Shown: positions 10,988-22,775 of the stretch, piece by piece
How positions within the stretch are numbered: position 1 is the stretch's first letter
Layout of the letters: each line of letters starts with the position of its first letter
Assembly (NCBI GenBank): GCA_033961575.1
Contig: CM066730.1
Span: 112,339,523-112,403,522, forward strand
DNA from: Aselliscus stoliczkanus
Taxonomy: Eukaryota > Chordata > Mammalia > Chiroptera > Hipposideridae
Direction: 5' to 3'
DNA: 64,000 bases
The notes under the pieces: model-generated
Seen by the model: only the letters and a program-made list of their open reading frames with translations
Told to the model about the DNA's origin: nothing
Database searches by the model: none
Position numbers and translations under genes: made by a program

Positions 10988-11713
10988 TTAATTTCCATGT
11001 GGTTTTTTTCCCCCACTTTCTTTTCTCAGTTGATCTCCAATTTCAAAGCATTGTGGTTGGAGAATATGCTTCGTATGATTAAATCTTCCTAAATTTGTTG
11101 AGGTTAGTTTTGTGTCCCAACATAAGATCTATCCTTGAGAATGTTCCATGTGCACTAGAAAGTAATTTATAGCCTGGTGTTCTAGGATGAAAAGCTCTAT
11201 AGATGTCAATTATGTCCATTTGGTTTAATGGGTCATTTAAAGCTGGTAATTCCTTATTGATATGCTGTTTGGATGATCTATCCATAGCTGTCAATGATGT
11301 ATTTAAAATTGTGTTTTTCTCAGTTTCTCCCTTTAGTTCTGTTAGTAGTTGGTTTGTATGTTTTGGTGCTCCCTGATTGGGGGCATACATATTGATGTGT
11401 TATGTCTTCTTGTTGTATTGTCCCCTTTATCATTATGAAATGTTCATCTTTGCCTCTTGTTACCTTTTTTGTCCTGATGTCTGTTTCATCAGATAAAAGT
11501 ATGGCTACACCCACTTCTCTCTGGATGCCATTTGTTTGGGGTATCATTTTCCATGCTTTCACTTTGAGTCTATATGTCCCTGCAACTGAGATGTGTCTCT
11601 TGAAGGTAGCATATAGTTGGGTTTTGGTTTTTGATCCAATCTGCTACTCTGTGACTTTGTATTAGTGAGTTTAGTCCTTTAACATTTAGGATGATTATTT
11701 ATATATGAGGATT
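10988..11713 (-). mobile_element. Older L1, ORF2 endonuclease portion
   Basis: Continuation of the L1 at 1-2810. Minus-strand frames 11079-11390 and 11320-11562 encode degraded endonuclease with YAPNQGAPK, AMDRSSKQ and HGTFSRIDLMLGHK. The ORF2 start (MAIG) lies at about 11723-11725, inside the SINE target-site duplication. Frameshifts separate the pieces. Confidence 0.85.
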
Positions 11714-11726
11714 TCCTATAGCCATC

Positions 11727-12131
11727 TTTTTTTAAAGATTTTATTGGGGAATTGAGAAAGGGGAACAGTCAAATTGTTGTCCTTCAATCTTAGTTGTGGA
11801 GAGTGCAGCTAGCTCAGCTCCAAGTCCAGTAGCCATCCAGCAGCCCATTGGCAGTTCATTGGCAGCTTGTGGTGCCATGTTCAATGCTCAGCTTAAGGTG
11901 CCATGTTCAATCTTAGCTGTGGGGGCATAGCCCACCATCCCGTGCAGGAGTAGAACTGGCAACTTTGTTGTTAGGAGCATGTGCTCTCACCAGTTGAGCC
12001 ATCCTGACACCTGTTGGCAGCTCAGCGGCCACTCAGCTCAGGCACAGCTCACTGGCCCATGTGGGAATCCAACCAGGAACCTGTTGCTCAGAGCTCATGC
12101 TCTTAACCAACTGAGCCACTCAGCTGGCCAC
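11727..12131 (-). mobile_element. tRNA-derived SINE, dimeric long form
   Basis: Flanked by TCCTATAGCCAT at 11714-11725 and 12132-12143. On the minus strand it starts with a tRNA-like head: A-box-like TGGCTCAGTTGG and B-box-like GGTTGGATTCC. A second tRNA-like module follows, then the tail CCCAATAAAATCTTTAAAAAA. The tail holds AATAAA and a TCTTT element, the mark of T+ class SINEs. Confidence 0.85.
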
Positions 12132-12375
12132 TCCTATAGCCATTTTATCTTTTATTTTCTGGTAGTTTGGTTTCTCCATTGTTTCTTCGCCTTTGTGTTT
12201 TTGTCTGTTATTTTAGTTTGGTGGTATTCTATGATTTTTTTCCCCCTCAGTTTCCTCGTTTTTTATGTTATATGTCACTGTTCTGGCTTTTTTTTTTTTT
12301 GAGTGGTTACCATTACATTTATGTAAAAGAAAGTTTCATATATATAGTAGTCCTTTTTCTTTGGCATGCATCTTA
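12132..12375 (-). mobile_element. Older L1, upstream of ORF2
   Basis: Sequence such as GTGGTTACCATTACATTTATG and AAAGTTTCATATATATAGTA is typical of the region upstream of ORF2 in old mammalian L1 families. The 5' boundary near 12375 is approximate; ORF1 is not recognisable. Confidence 0.6.
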
Positions 12376-13585
12376 TCTCCAAGAAAGTGAATATTTTGAC
12401 AATGCAAAATGTTGAGACAAAATATCCAAGATTCCCCTTCTGTAACAGACTACGTCGGGGCAATCCCAAGAAACACAGCTCAGTGTTGCATTGTTCTTAG
12501 AGAAGACTTTCAAAATCCTGTCGCCTTCATATGTCTTCTCAACTCTGCAATTAAATATTCTCTTACTGCTCCACATAGTTCCCCAAGTCTAGACACTATA
12601 ATCATCATGACAGTTTCTGCAATATCTACATTAGCAGAGAATGAAAAGCCCTGGAAGAGGAAAGCCAGGACCCCAGGATCTGGATTCAGCAGTCCTATCT
12701 GCCAATGTCAGTGAGGGAATTAGCCAAATATAGAGGAGAATGAGTCATCTCTTTCTCTCTCCCCTATCACCCCTTGCTTGTCCTTCCTTTATTCTTCTCA
12801 AAGGATATATGAAAACTTTGCTTCAACTTTTCCTGCTCTCCTATTTAGTCTTCCTACCCCATGTGATTCTGCACAGGCCCATCTCAGTCAGCAGAATTCA
12901 GTAGATAGTCTCTGTTGGACCAAGACATTCCAGTTTGCAGTGTGTTTTGGAAAACTTTGTTTCTGTGAATAAATTATAAATTATTTTTCAGTATGCTTCA
13001 GTACACTTTACGAGACCACCTAAATATGAGCAACCTGAGCCTACTCAAATAGGGTCCAGGTTGCTGATCTGTGGCAGGAGGCCTGGTAAAGATATATCTC
13101 TGCAGAGACTCTCTTTCCCCGTGCTTTAAGTAGGGACCTGATGAGCTTAACAGTAAGGCCACTGTACTTGGTCCAGTCAGTGCCCCACCCTCATTCAGCT
13201 ACCTCAGTGGTGAGTCAAGGAATTCCAGGGGAGCCCAGATGCAGCTCTGCCCAAGGTCAGGGCCACTATTCATAAAAAGGGATTGATATTTACAGGCAGC
13301 TACAGGATGTTTAGCTAGGAGCTGAAATTTCCCAGCAGTGTAGCTCTGTGGGCTGAACCACCCAGTCCTTCTGGGGAACTCACACCCAGTATCTTATTAC
13401 GTCTGCCTACTCACTGTCTCTTCTCACTTTTCAACTCTGATTTTTAGTTTTGTGTCTACATTTCTCTTTGTCTTTAAAGAGATTTGGAGGGGTTAGTGGT
13501 GAAAAGTAGGCCATTAATAGAGGGGAGGAGAGGCTCTGAACTGATAGAAAAAGAAAATTCCCATATTCTCCGTCACTCATTTTAC

Positions 13586-13590
<5 letters not shown>
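12376..13590. other. Unassigned intergenic sequence
   Basis: No repeat family, conserved coding frame or RNA gene is recognised. Short open frames (for example 12409-12714 on the plus strand) show no family motif and are taken as chance. Confidence 0.5.

Positions 13591-13631
<41 letters not shown>
13591..13631. repeat. (AC)n microsatellite
   Basis: About 20 uninterrupted AC units. Confidence 0.97.
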
Positions 13632-13857
13632 AAGCACCCACAGCTTTGTGAGAACCTGAGGATCAGGACTCCTGGCTAGCTACCCTCAGACTTCCCTTAA
13701 TTCAGGATAGCTAGAGATTCCTACCAGCCTGGCACTCCCCATAGTTACTTGTTCCCTGCCACTGTTTTCTTCCTAGATGAATGGCTAGCCTTTCTGAGAA
13801 GCCAAACGGGTCAAAATGGCTTCAGATTATTCTTTTCTGATAATAACATCACTGGTA

Positions 13858-14075
13858 TAATATTTAACAGTTTATAAAGCCTTTTCATGTATACATGAAT
13901 ACAGTTAACAGGATTGTTTAAGTCTCGCTACAACCCTGTGAGATATGTTTCATTATTATCCCCTATTTATAGATAAGGAAATCTGAGTCCTGACTGGTCA
14001 AGTAAAGTAGGCATATGATGGCATTAGGACTGAGTGTAAATGCAAATTCCAGAGGCTGTGTTTTCTAACTCTTGT
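13858..14075 (-). mobile_element. MIR SINE fragment
   Basis: Carries the reverse MIR core: CAACCCTGTGAGATATG, ATTATTATCCCCTATTTATAGAT, AAGGAAATCTGAGTC. Ancient and diverged. Confidence 0.75.
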
Positions 14076-14079
14076 TTTT

Positions 14080-15583
14080 AGTGTAAACTGCCCTGTACAT
14101 AGTCCTCTGGATCAGGAAAGTTGCATTAGGCGGTGTCTGTGCATCAGTGACCACTGAGTGGACTAGGGGTGGGCGCCTGGCCTGAGGCCATCTGTCCATC
14201 AGTTGGCTAATGGCTCACGAAATGCCTTAGGCAAAGAACTCGACCCAAAGGAGCAACGTCAATGAACAAAGACATTCGGACTAGCTTTCTCTGGCACTTG
14301 GTTTGAGGAATTGCCCTTTTAACAAAGAGGAAAGTAGAACAGCCACACATCACAGGAGAAAAGCAGAAAGATCACACGAGGTATGGCCCATGAAAGAGAC
14401 AGAGGAAACTGCCAGTCCCCCAAGCTGCCTCAACCCCTGACAGCTTTCTGGTCCCATCTGTGCATCTGTGATAAATCCTCTCTTTCCCAGATTTCCTCAG
14501 GGTATTTCTGATCCTTGAAACCAAGGGAGCCTTTCCACTTTCCAATTTGCAGTCATTTTTGCTGCCTGATTCCAAAGCAGTATCTCCTGTCAGGTATCCA
14601 AAAGGAAGAGACATGGGGCAAGCAACTCTTTTACATCCTGCTATGGGAAACGCCTGGCCTTATTTCCAGATTTTCTACTGCTGTCTTTTCCCCTCTGTCC
14701 ACAAGCCAAGGATCTGGCCAAGCCAGTAAGCTCCCCAGTTGCAGCCTCTCCAATTCAACTGGTGAGGCAGGTAACACCCAGAACACAACACTGAATCCAT
14801 GGGGCCACCTGGCTCTTTGCAGATCTATTTTACAAAGATCAAAATTTTGGAATCAGAGAAAGTAAGCCATGCAGTTTTGATTTATAAATTCTGAGATTGT
14901 GTTCCAAAGGAAAAGATTCTTACAAACAAAAGGGCAGATATTTTCAGTAAGAAAATACTGTGGAAATTATACTGCGGAGCAATGTGATTGCTTTAGAAGA
15001 TGTGTTTTGTAAATACCTCTCTATGACTAAGAGATGTAATATTTAAAGGGAGACATTGGGAGAAATTTTCTATCTCAAGGAAAGTCTTTCCTCAGGATAT
15101 GTTTTCCACTTATCTAAGTTTTATAAAGGGAAGTATGTTCTGACATACCATCTGAAACTAGTCTTTGTAACTTGGCCTTTTTTCTCTTCACTTTTTCCTT
15201 TTCTCTTTTTTATTCCAGCTATCGCGTTTTAAAAAGTTAATCTCCATCATCTTTATTGTGTTCAGACATTGGGAGAAGTCACTCCCTGAATACTTCTGAC
15301 CAGTTTTAACATGAAGCACTAGAATATAAGAGCCCCAGGTGTTTAAATCAGGGCACTTCAAAGGATAGCTGGCTCTGTAACCCTGAGTACAATAGTCTAA
15401 AAAAAATATATGACTCAGCTTGAATTTGTGGTAATATCTAGAGTTTCCAACCAGGTATATTCTGACATGAAACAGAATATAGAAAGCACCTGCAACCCTT
15501 CCAAACCAAGGCATAAATTTCCAAGCTCCTATTTTTTTTGGTACCAGGACAGTAGGACAATGAATAAATTAGTTCAGGATGTA
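14080..15583. other. Unassigned intergenic sequence
   Basis: No recognisable repeat or gene. Open frames at 14372-14614 (minus), 14515-14865 (plus) and 15188-15514 (minus) have no recognisable domain. Confidence 0.5.
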
Positions 15584-15589
15584 TTCAGT

Positions 15590-16482
15590 TGCAGGGAGCC
15601 AGCCCCCGTGAGGACCAGGGATTCCCTCCAGTGGGATGGTGTCATCGAGGAGAAAGAAGGAGGGAGACACCGGAAAAAAGTTCACAGGAGCATCTCACAC
15701 ACTTTATTACTAAAGCCTGGCCCCTTTTATAGAGGCTTCTGACCTCTACCTCAATTGCAAGTTATGTTTCACATGATCAGGATGTTTTTCTCTTTCTCAG
15801 AACTTTTACCGTTTTGTAATTGTATCTTTCCAGGATACACCGTGGCCCGTTCAAGGACTTTACTTATGTCTAAAGAGTGGTTAGTATGACTTCCTTACAG
15901 GGCATATACTTGAACTTAATAGCAAAAGGAGCCTTAAACTTTTCCTATCCTACAAAGAGCTGCATATTATTGCAATAGAGGAGAACATCTGTTTCTCAGT
16001 CAAAGCTTCAGTTTTTGTTGCTACAGCAATGTACAAGCAAAGAGTTAAAACAAGGCTGTTAATTAAAATACCTCATGGTCAGTAAGTTGTCTCTTATCAG
16101 AACTCTCATGGCCGAGAGACCTTGGTCTCCTGATCTCCAAGGAAACCGTTCACAGCTGCATAGGCCAAGGGGCTTAAGTCCCCTATTTCTTATGTCCTGG
16201 GGGGTCCCCTCGGGCTGTAGCCTGTTTTAGGGAGTTTCCTTTTCTTTAGGAAATCTTGCCCCATCATTGACTTACACAACCAGCTATCATCAGGGTACCC
16301 CCAGGAACTTGTCACAAAAGCAGTGAGTATATTGTCTCCTATAGGAGTAAAGGCAAATGGGTTCAGAGACAGGAGATATTACATGACCAACCCTAAGGCA
16401 GCATCCCAGACATCCAGTGCTTAGTGTGGATCTTTATTTCAATGTGGCCTTGTCAGACACCGGGAGACTGTCAGGACCGGCA
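15590..16482 (-). mobile_element. Solo LTR of an endogenous retrovirus with 6-bp duplication
   Basis: An 893-bp unit that starts TG and ends CA, bounded by perfect TTCAGT duplications at 15584-15589 and 16483-16488. On the minus strand it has a TATAAAA box (15725-15731) and AATAAA (15703-15708), then a terminus with GGGGCTGGCTCCCTGCA. Six-base duplications are typical of class II (ERVK/betaretrovirus-like) integrations. No gag, pol or env sequence is present, so this is a solo LTR left by recombination. Confidence 0.82.
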
Positions 16483-16832
16483 TTCAGTAGCAAACAAAAA
16501 CAGCAGGGAAGAAAAAACAAAACCTAAGAGTAAGAGATTCAGTAGCCTTTCAGAATAGTTAAGTCAGGGCTTAAGCAGGGCTGACATGGTAGCTTGACAT
16601 GAGCCATGAGAGAACTAGGAAGGAAGGCAGTATCTGAACTGGAAATGGCCTGACTGAAGAAAGCTTTTCACACCTCTGCTTGGCTAACTGCTACCTGATT
16701 CTTCAAGAGTCAGTAAGTATAGCAGTTCCTCCAGAGGGCCAACCTTGATTTCTTTAACGTCCAGAAAGACATACTAAATTATATGTCTTTGCTAAATGCC
16801 CCCAGTTAACCTTGAAGTTATCTCATAACAAC

Positions 16833-16835
<3 letters not shown>

Positions 16836-16879
<44 letters not shown>
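16836..16879. repeat. (TC)n microsatellite
   Basis: About 22 TC units, plus strand. It encodes only an Arg-Glu run in a chance minus-strand frame. Confidence 0.97.
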
Positions 16880-16882
<3 letters not shown>

Positions 16883-16884
16883 GT

Positions 16885-17020
16885 GAGTCTTATTTGACGT
16901 CTTTTCCCACTACACATGGAATTTCTGTGAGGATAGAGTCTATATCTGTCATGTTCACTGATATTTCCTGAGTATTTAGCACAATGTCTGGTATACAATA
17001 GGTGCTCCATAGATTAATGG
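16885..17020 (+). mobile_element. L2 LINE 3' end fragment
   Basis: Shows GTGAGGATAGAGTC, TTTAGCACAATGTCTGG and ACAATAGGTGCTCCAT, the diverged L2 3' terminus. Confidence 0.65.
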
Positions 17021-17039
17021 AATCAAACTGGTCCGGCTC

Positions 17040-17185
17040 TCCTTTGTAAGTTATCACATTTATAATCTGTTTCCCCCACTAAATTATTAGCTTTATGAAA
17101 GCAGTGAGTAAGTCATTTTGATTCACTGATATATCACAAGCATAGACCAGTGCCTAGTGTATAGTTATGGGTATAGATGTTGAAA
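17040..17185 (+). mobile_element. L2 LINE 3' end fragment
   Basis: Shows CCCCCACTAAATTATTAGC, ATGAAAGCAGTGAG and CAGTGCCTAGTGTATAG, a second L2 3' terminus close to the first. Confidence 0.65.
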
Positions 17186-17189
17186 ACAT

Positions 17190-17305
17190 AATTAATTTAT
17201 GTGACCTCACTGGCCCTCAGTTTTCTTATCTGTAATGATAACCACCTATGAAGTAGCATGATGATTAAATGCCTGACATGTGTGGAACTCAATAAATACT
17301 CATTG
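17190..17305 (+). mobile_element. MIR fragment
   Basis: Contains CTCAGTTTTCTTATCTGTAA followed by GATGATTAAATG and an AATAAATACTC end, the order found in MIR. Confidence 0.65.
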
Positions 17306-17456
17306 CTTTCTTCCCCATTGTGAATCCATAGGCTGAAGCCCTGGGGCTTGCCGTAAGGATGGGGGCAAAAAAAAAAACCCAGGGAATTCAGGGAATGTAT
17401 CTGGGACTTAGCCCTAGGAATTTTAACCTGCAAAAGGTCCTTGAAGGAATAAGGGT

Positions 17457-17843
17457 ATATATTAGTTTTCTAGGGCTACCATAACAAAGTACCACTGACT
17501 GGATGGCTAAACAACAGAAATTTGTTTTCTCACAGTTCTGAGGGCTAGAAATCTAAGGTCAAGGTGTCTGCAGTATTGGTTTCTTCTGAGGATTTTCTCT
17601 GTGGCTTGTAAATGGCAATCTGCTCTCTGTCTTCACATGTCTTCTCTCTGTGCATGTCTGTATCCTAACCTCCTCTTCTCATAAGGACACCAATCGCATT
17701 GAATTAGTGACCACTCCAATGGCCTCATTTACCCTTAGTTACCACTTTAAAGACCCTATCTCCAAATACAGTCATATTCTGAGGTACTATGGGTTAGGTC
17801 TTTAACAGATAAATTTTGAGATAACACAATTCAGCCCATAACA
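17457..17843 (-). mobile_element. ERVL-MaLR LTR (MLT1-like)
   Basis: Starts ATTAGTTTTCTAGGGCTACC and ends CAACCCATAACA-like sequence, with AACAGAAATTTGTTTTCTCA near the left end (the reversed poly(A) region). This is the reverse complement of an MLT1-type LTR. The same family occurs in plus orientation at 45158-45474. Confidence 0.75.
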
Positions 17844-18149
17844 GGGGCATGGGAAATCTGCTACCACTCTCCCCTTAATTTAAAAAATATCTCATATGTA
17901 ATTCTCTGGTGGAGCTTAATAAGTTTTAAAATGCAGAAAGCCTGCTAAGAGGGTTGTCAATCAGTCACTTGCACCTTAATATCAATAGCTTCGTTGAGAA
18001 GAATGCTTTCTTACTAACCATATGAAATTTAAAAGGAGGTGCAAGAAATGAGAAATAAGCAATTTTGGCTGGCAAGTTGCTACTGGGAAAGGCAGAGGTG
18101 GGCAGGACAAGGAATGATGATAAATAAAATTGATTAGACATCTACGATG

Positions 18150-18345
18150 TGTCATGTTAAGAAGGAGTAACATTAGTCCATTTCTTCTATTTATTCCCCA
18201 CATTAACTCTATGAGGCAGATAGATTATCATCATCCTCATTTTGCAGTGAAAGAAGCTTAGACACAGAATGGTTAGTTCAGAGCAGGAATCTGAATCAAT
18301 GTTTGTCTGAGGCTGGAACCTACACTTCCTACCTTCTAGACTCTT
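18150..18345 (-). mobile_element. MIR fragment
   Basis: Shows ATTAACTCTATGAGGCAGAT, CATCCTCATTTTGCAG and an AGCAGGAATCTGAATC block in reverse MIR order. Confidence 0.65.
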
Positions 18346-19869
18346 CAGGGACAGTTTTCAACATGACATAGGGAGCACGAGAATAGTAGTATCAAAAAGG
18401 GGGTGGGGCAGAAAAAAACAACAAAAAAACAATTTGGATATGTGTGCTGAAGACTGCCGGTGCTAGGAATATAGATGTCAAATGCCCTGTAATTTACTTT
18501 CTCACCCCAACACCCTAGCACATTTTCACAGGTGCAAATCTTATCTATACAGGAAGGGCTGGGCCCAGCCCTGGGTATTCCCCATTTTGGACAGCCTGTG
18601 GAAACAGATCTGATTCTTAAACCACCACATGAGTCAGGGCTTTCTCTACCCCATCAGACCCAATGGTTCTCCACGCCATCAGACCCAATACCCCTTTCTT
18701 TCAACAAATATTTTAACACTTCCTTTGCATCTTGACATTAAATTCTTAAAAATACAACTACACATAATTTCTGAAAAAAATAATAATACCTAGGGTGACC
18801 AACAGTCCTGATATGGGTGCGAAAAAAGATTTCCTGGGACACTGTATTTTCAACAGTCAGCCTTAATTATAATACATAGGAGAAGTGAAAGGTGAAGGTT
18901 TATGTATAAATTAACATGTATTAGAGACCTTTTCTTGGGCCAGGTTACATTAGAAGACACTGAAGTAGTCAGTGACTTACACGTCTTCACAATGAATGAG
19001 TTAAAAAGTAAGAGAAACAAGAACATCTGCACAAGAAACACAAGAAAATGAAAGAACACGGTATGGGGCACACTCAAATAAAGTCTAGTGTTTAGAGAGG
19101 TAATAGACTAAATTTACTCATGTAATATAAGAGAAAATGGGAACTTAATTGGAGTAGTGTTAACATGCAAAACAGATTATACAATGTCAAAGTTGAAAAC
19201 TCGAGGGTGTTTGATTATGGTGACCAGCTGGGTCCTGTCCATAACATGGGGTTTCTCTCTGTGTACATGTGCTCTTCCATGGGACAGGATGGTACTTCTT
19301 TTCTTGAAATCCCTCTGAGCTTTGAGGCATATATTTAGGCTTGAGTACTTAAAAAGACCTTGGGGACCAGACACTTGGATGGACAACAGGAACTAGGAGA
19401 GAAAGAAACAGCAACAAAGAAGTTACAGAGAAGTTATATGGGAGAGCCCTATATATCGGAATAACCCCCAAATAAATAAAATCCCTTTCCTCTTCTAATT
19501 TTTACCTTATAGATTTCTTATCTAAGTGTTAAATTTGTTAAAATATAGGGTGGTAATATGAAATCTTTTTAAAACAACTTTTATTCATACAATTCAATGA
19601 GATCGCTACATTTTATGTATCTCTGTAACTTAAAAGTGTTGGATTTTATGTCTGTTGAAAGGAGTGTCAAATTTCCTGTTTGACATATTTGCACATGACA
19701 ACTACAAATGTGGGCTGATGCTGGTATGTCATTCTGGTGACTCAAAGGAGAAGCATTGGGTTGGCACTGCAGGAAGTGCTATGATTTTCTGTAATGGTGA
19801 ACATTTCTTGATAAAGTTCCAAATTAAACAGAGTATGATGTTCCCTCTGTTTAGCTGGTGATTGCATTC
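18346..19869. other. Unassigned intergenic sequence
   Basis: AT-rich sequence without a recognised repeat or coding frame. Very old repeat remnants cannot be excluded by eye. Confidence 0.45.
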
Positions 19870-20670
19870 CTAAATGCTTCTCCTACACTAACCAATTCTC
19901 CAACATCAGCTGGGGGTCCAGCAATTCAATCCAATTCTGATGATAACTGAAGTTAGCACAGTCCCCACAGGTTAAGGACTCAGTCCCACAACACTGCACC
20001 ACTCCTACTTCAGGCACCAACCACAAGTAATGTATGTCCCCAGGTTACCTATATACTTCTGTCTGACATGGCTACAAATCAGAGGTTCCCAGGACCCTCT
20101 TCCTTGGATTTGAACATTTGCTCACAGAACTCAGGAAAACACTTTCATATGCTTACTATATAATAAAGTATATGAGAAAGGATACAGATGAACTGCTAGA
20201 GAAGAGATATTTAGGGCAAGGTATGTGGGAAGGGGCATTGAACTTCCATGGGCTCTCATGGCATGCCACTTTACATGGCACCTCCACATGATCACCAGCC
20301 TGGAAGCTCTCCAAACTCCATACTTCTGGGAGTTTTATGGAGGCTTTATCTTTAAGGCATGATCAATCATTAACTCAATCTCCAGCCCCTCTCCCCTTCC
20401 CAGAGGATGGGGGATGTGGTTGAAAGTTCCAAATTTCTAATCATGGCTTCATCTTTCTAGCTTTGTCACACTGAAGCTATCTAGGAGCCCACCAAGAGTT
20501 GCCTTATTAGAACAAATAGCACTGCTATCACTCAGGAAATCCCAAGATATTTAGGAGCTGTATCAAGAAGGGTCAAAGATCAAATGTTAGGATAAAAGAT
20601 ACTTGTAGTGCTTTTATCACCTAAGAAATTATAAAGGCTTAGAAGCTCTGTGCCAGGAACTGGCATATAA
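19870..20670 (-). mobile_element. Old ERVL-type LTR (family uncertain)
   Basis: Diagnostic phrases include GCTCACAGAACTCAGGAAAAC, GGGCAAGGTATGTGGGAAGG, TTTTATGGAGGCTT, CTCCAGCCCCTCTCC and CTATCTAGGAGCCCACC. I recognise these from a common old mammalian LTR but cannot name the subfamily. The reversed poly(A) region near the left suggests minus orientation. Confidence 0.55.
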
Positions 20671-20989
20671 ATATATATTTTTTTCTATCATTTCACAGCT
20701 TCATATGTGTGTGCAAAATGGAATTAGAGCTTAGATTTGGAGATTATAACAGGTTTTTCATCCACATAAATCTCAGTCTGGAACATTTGAAAATCACAGC
20801 TGATGAGGACAATTCTTTGTTGTGTGAGCCTCCTCATTTATTGAAGCATGTCTCTCCTTCCTGGTCTCTGCCTACTAAATGCTAGTAAATCCCAGTCATA
20901 CATTTCCAAAGACCCCTGAATGGGACCCACTTCTCTAGGGTGCTATCATGGAGGTGAAGGAATCCCAAGTGATAACAGAACTGAAGGTC

Positions 20990-21110
20990 TATTTGTAGAT
21001 TGGAGATAATAACCTTGTAAGATATTGTGATTAATTAAAAAGAGATAATATATGGAAGTACATAGCATAATGCCTGGCCCACTGTAACCACTCAATGAAT
21101 GGTAATCGTC
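20990..21110 (+). mobile_element. MIR 3' fragment
   Basis: Ends with TAGCATAATGCCTGGC and ACTCAATGAATGGT, the MIR 3' region. Confidence 0.6.
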
Positions 21111-21114
21111 CCAA

Positions 21115-21520
21115 CTTGATTTTATTCCTTGAACATCCCAAAATTCCTCCAGTCTGACAACCTTAGAATTTCTACTCCCTCTGACTAGAATGTTCTTTCC
21201 CACTCTGGTTCCATATCATTCAAGTCTTATCTCAGAAGGTCTGTTATCAGAGAAGGCTTTCATAACCACCTACCTAAAGTAACAAATCCCATCTTTTCTC
21301 ACACCTTATCACATGACCTTGTTTATTTCATGCATAGCAATGGGCACAGTCTGAATTTACCATGTTCATTTGTTTACTTGTCTATTGTCTCTTTCTTTCC
21401 CTTGGAATTAAACTTTGATTAGACCAGAGAGCTTGTCTGTCTCCCTCACTGCTCTGTCATCAGCACCAAGAGGAGGGCCAGGCACAGAGTAAGGCCCTCG
21501 GTGAATACTGGCTGAACAAG
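21115..21520 (+). mobile_element. L2 LINE 3' fragment
   Basis: Shows CTAGAATGTTCTTTCCC, TCAAGTCTTATCTCAGAAGG, AGGGCCAGGCACAGAGTAAG and GAATACTGGCTGAA, the L2 3' region in order. Confidence 0.75.
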
Positions 21521-22299
21521 TGACTAGTGTGACTATTAAACCAACATAGACATGGCTTAAACTTGAAACTGATCCAGACGAAAAGATCTTAGAACTAGAT
21601 GGCCTGTCATGAGACGTTCCAGTCTGGCCTCTGGAGTCTCCCCTTACAGATAAGGAAAAGGAAGGCATGTCCTTCATGACAAGCTAAGAGCTGACCATAT
21701 CAAATAGACCATCGGGCAGCTGCATGTAAGAGGTGGGGTAAATAACTGCTTGAGTAGTTATCCCTGAATACCCAGGAACATTACATCTTTTCACTCCTTA
21801 CAGAGGTCTGAGCAATTAGTTTGCAGAGAAGTGAAATGGGAGTAAAGCTGAAGCCAAGGGTTAAGAAGTTGGTACCTAGTTGTTGGCAGCACAGAGAAGT
21901 ATCAGAAGGCTTCCAGGAAAATGAAGAGGCCAGACAGGCCCGTCTAGAGGGCCAGTCACATATCCAGCGTGCCTTGAAGCCAGAGGCTGTGGAGGCCTCC
22001 TTTGTCTGCCATTGATTTTGATAAGCCCTCAGAGAACTAAAATTTATGAACAAATACATATTGGGTACTTTCTATATGCAAATCAAAGGATGGAAATTGA
22101 CCATTTCCAGCCGATCTCACCCCTGCAGAGCTTGGAGGGCCCTGCTCTTTCTTGGTGATTGGATCTCTGGATCTTCATAGACCTTAGGTGACTTCTCGTA
22201 AAGTCCAACCAAATGGGCTGAAGGGTGCCTTAATCCTCTTCTACTCTGTTTTCTATTTTTTCCCTGAAGGATTTATATGCAGGGGACTATCCTTATGGG
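21521..22299. other. Unassigned intergenic sequence
   Basis: No recognised repeat or gene in this stretch. Confidence 0.45.
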
Positions 22300-22510
22300 A
22301 AAAGGCACTGGAAAGAGGAAGAAGTTTAGAGTCAGGTAGACCTAAGTTTGAAATCTACCCATCTGCGATTATTAACTAAGATCTTAGACAATTTACATAA
22401 CCTACCTGTACTTCAATTTTCCACTTTTAAAATAGAGTTAATAATACTTCTGCTACAAGGTTCATATAAGGATTAAATAAAATTAAAATGCATCTAAAAT
22501 GCTTAGCATA
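22300..22510 (+). mobile_element. MIR fragment
   Basis: Nearly full order: AGAGTCAGGTAGACC, AATTTTCCACTTTTAAAATAG, TTCATATAAGGATTAAAT and ATGCTTAGCATA. Confidence 0.75.
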
Positions 22511-22539
22511 CCTTTCAGGGGCAGCATGCCAAATACAAA

Positions 22540-22744
22540 TGACCCCTGAACAACATGGGTTTGAATTGTATGGGTCCACTTGTACATGGATTTTTTTTTT
22601 CAGTGAATATACAATCTGCCCTCCATATCCCCAGGTTTCACATCTGTGGATTCAACCAAACATGGATCAAAACCAATATTTTCTATCTGCGGTTGGAAAT
22701 CCACAAATGCAAAGGAACTACTGTATGAATTGTTCTACTCCATT

Positions 22745-22775
<31 letters not shown>

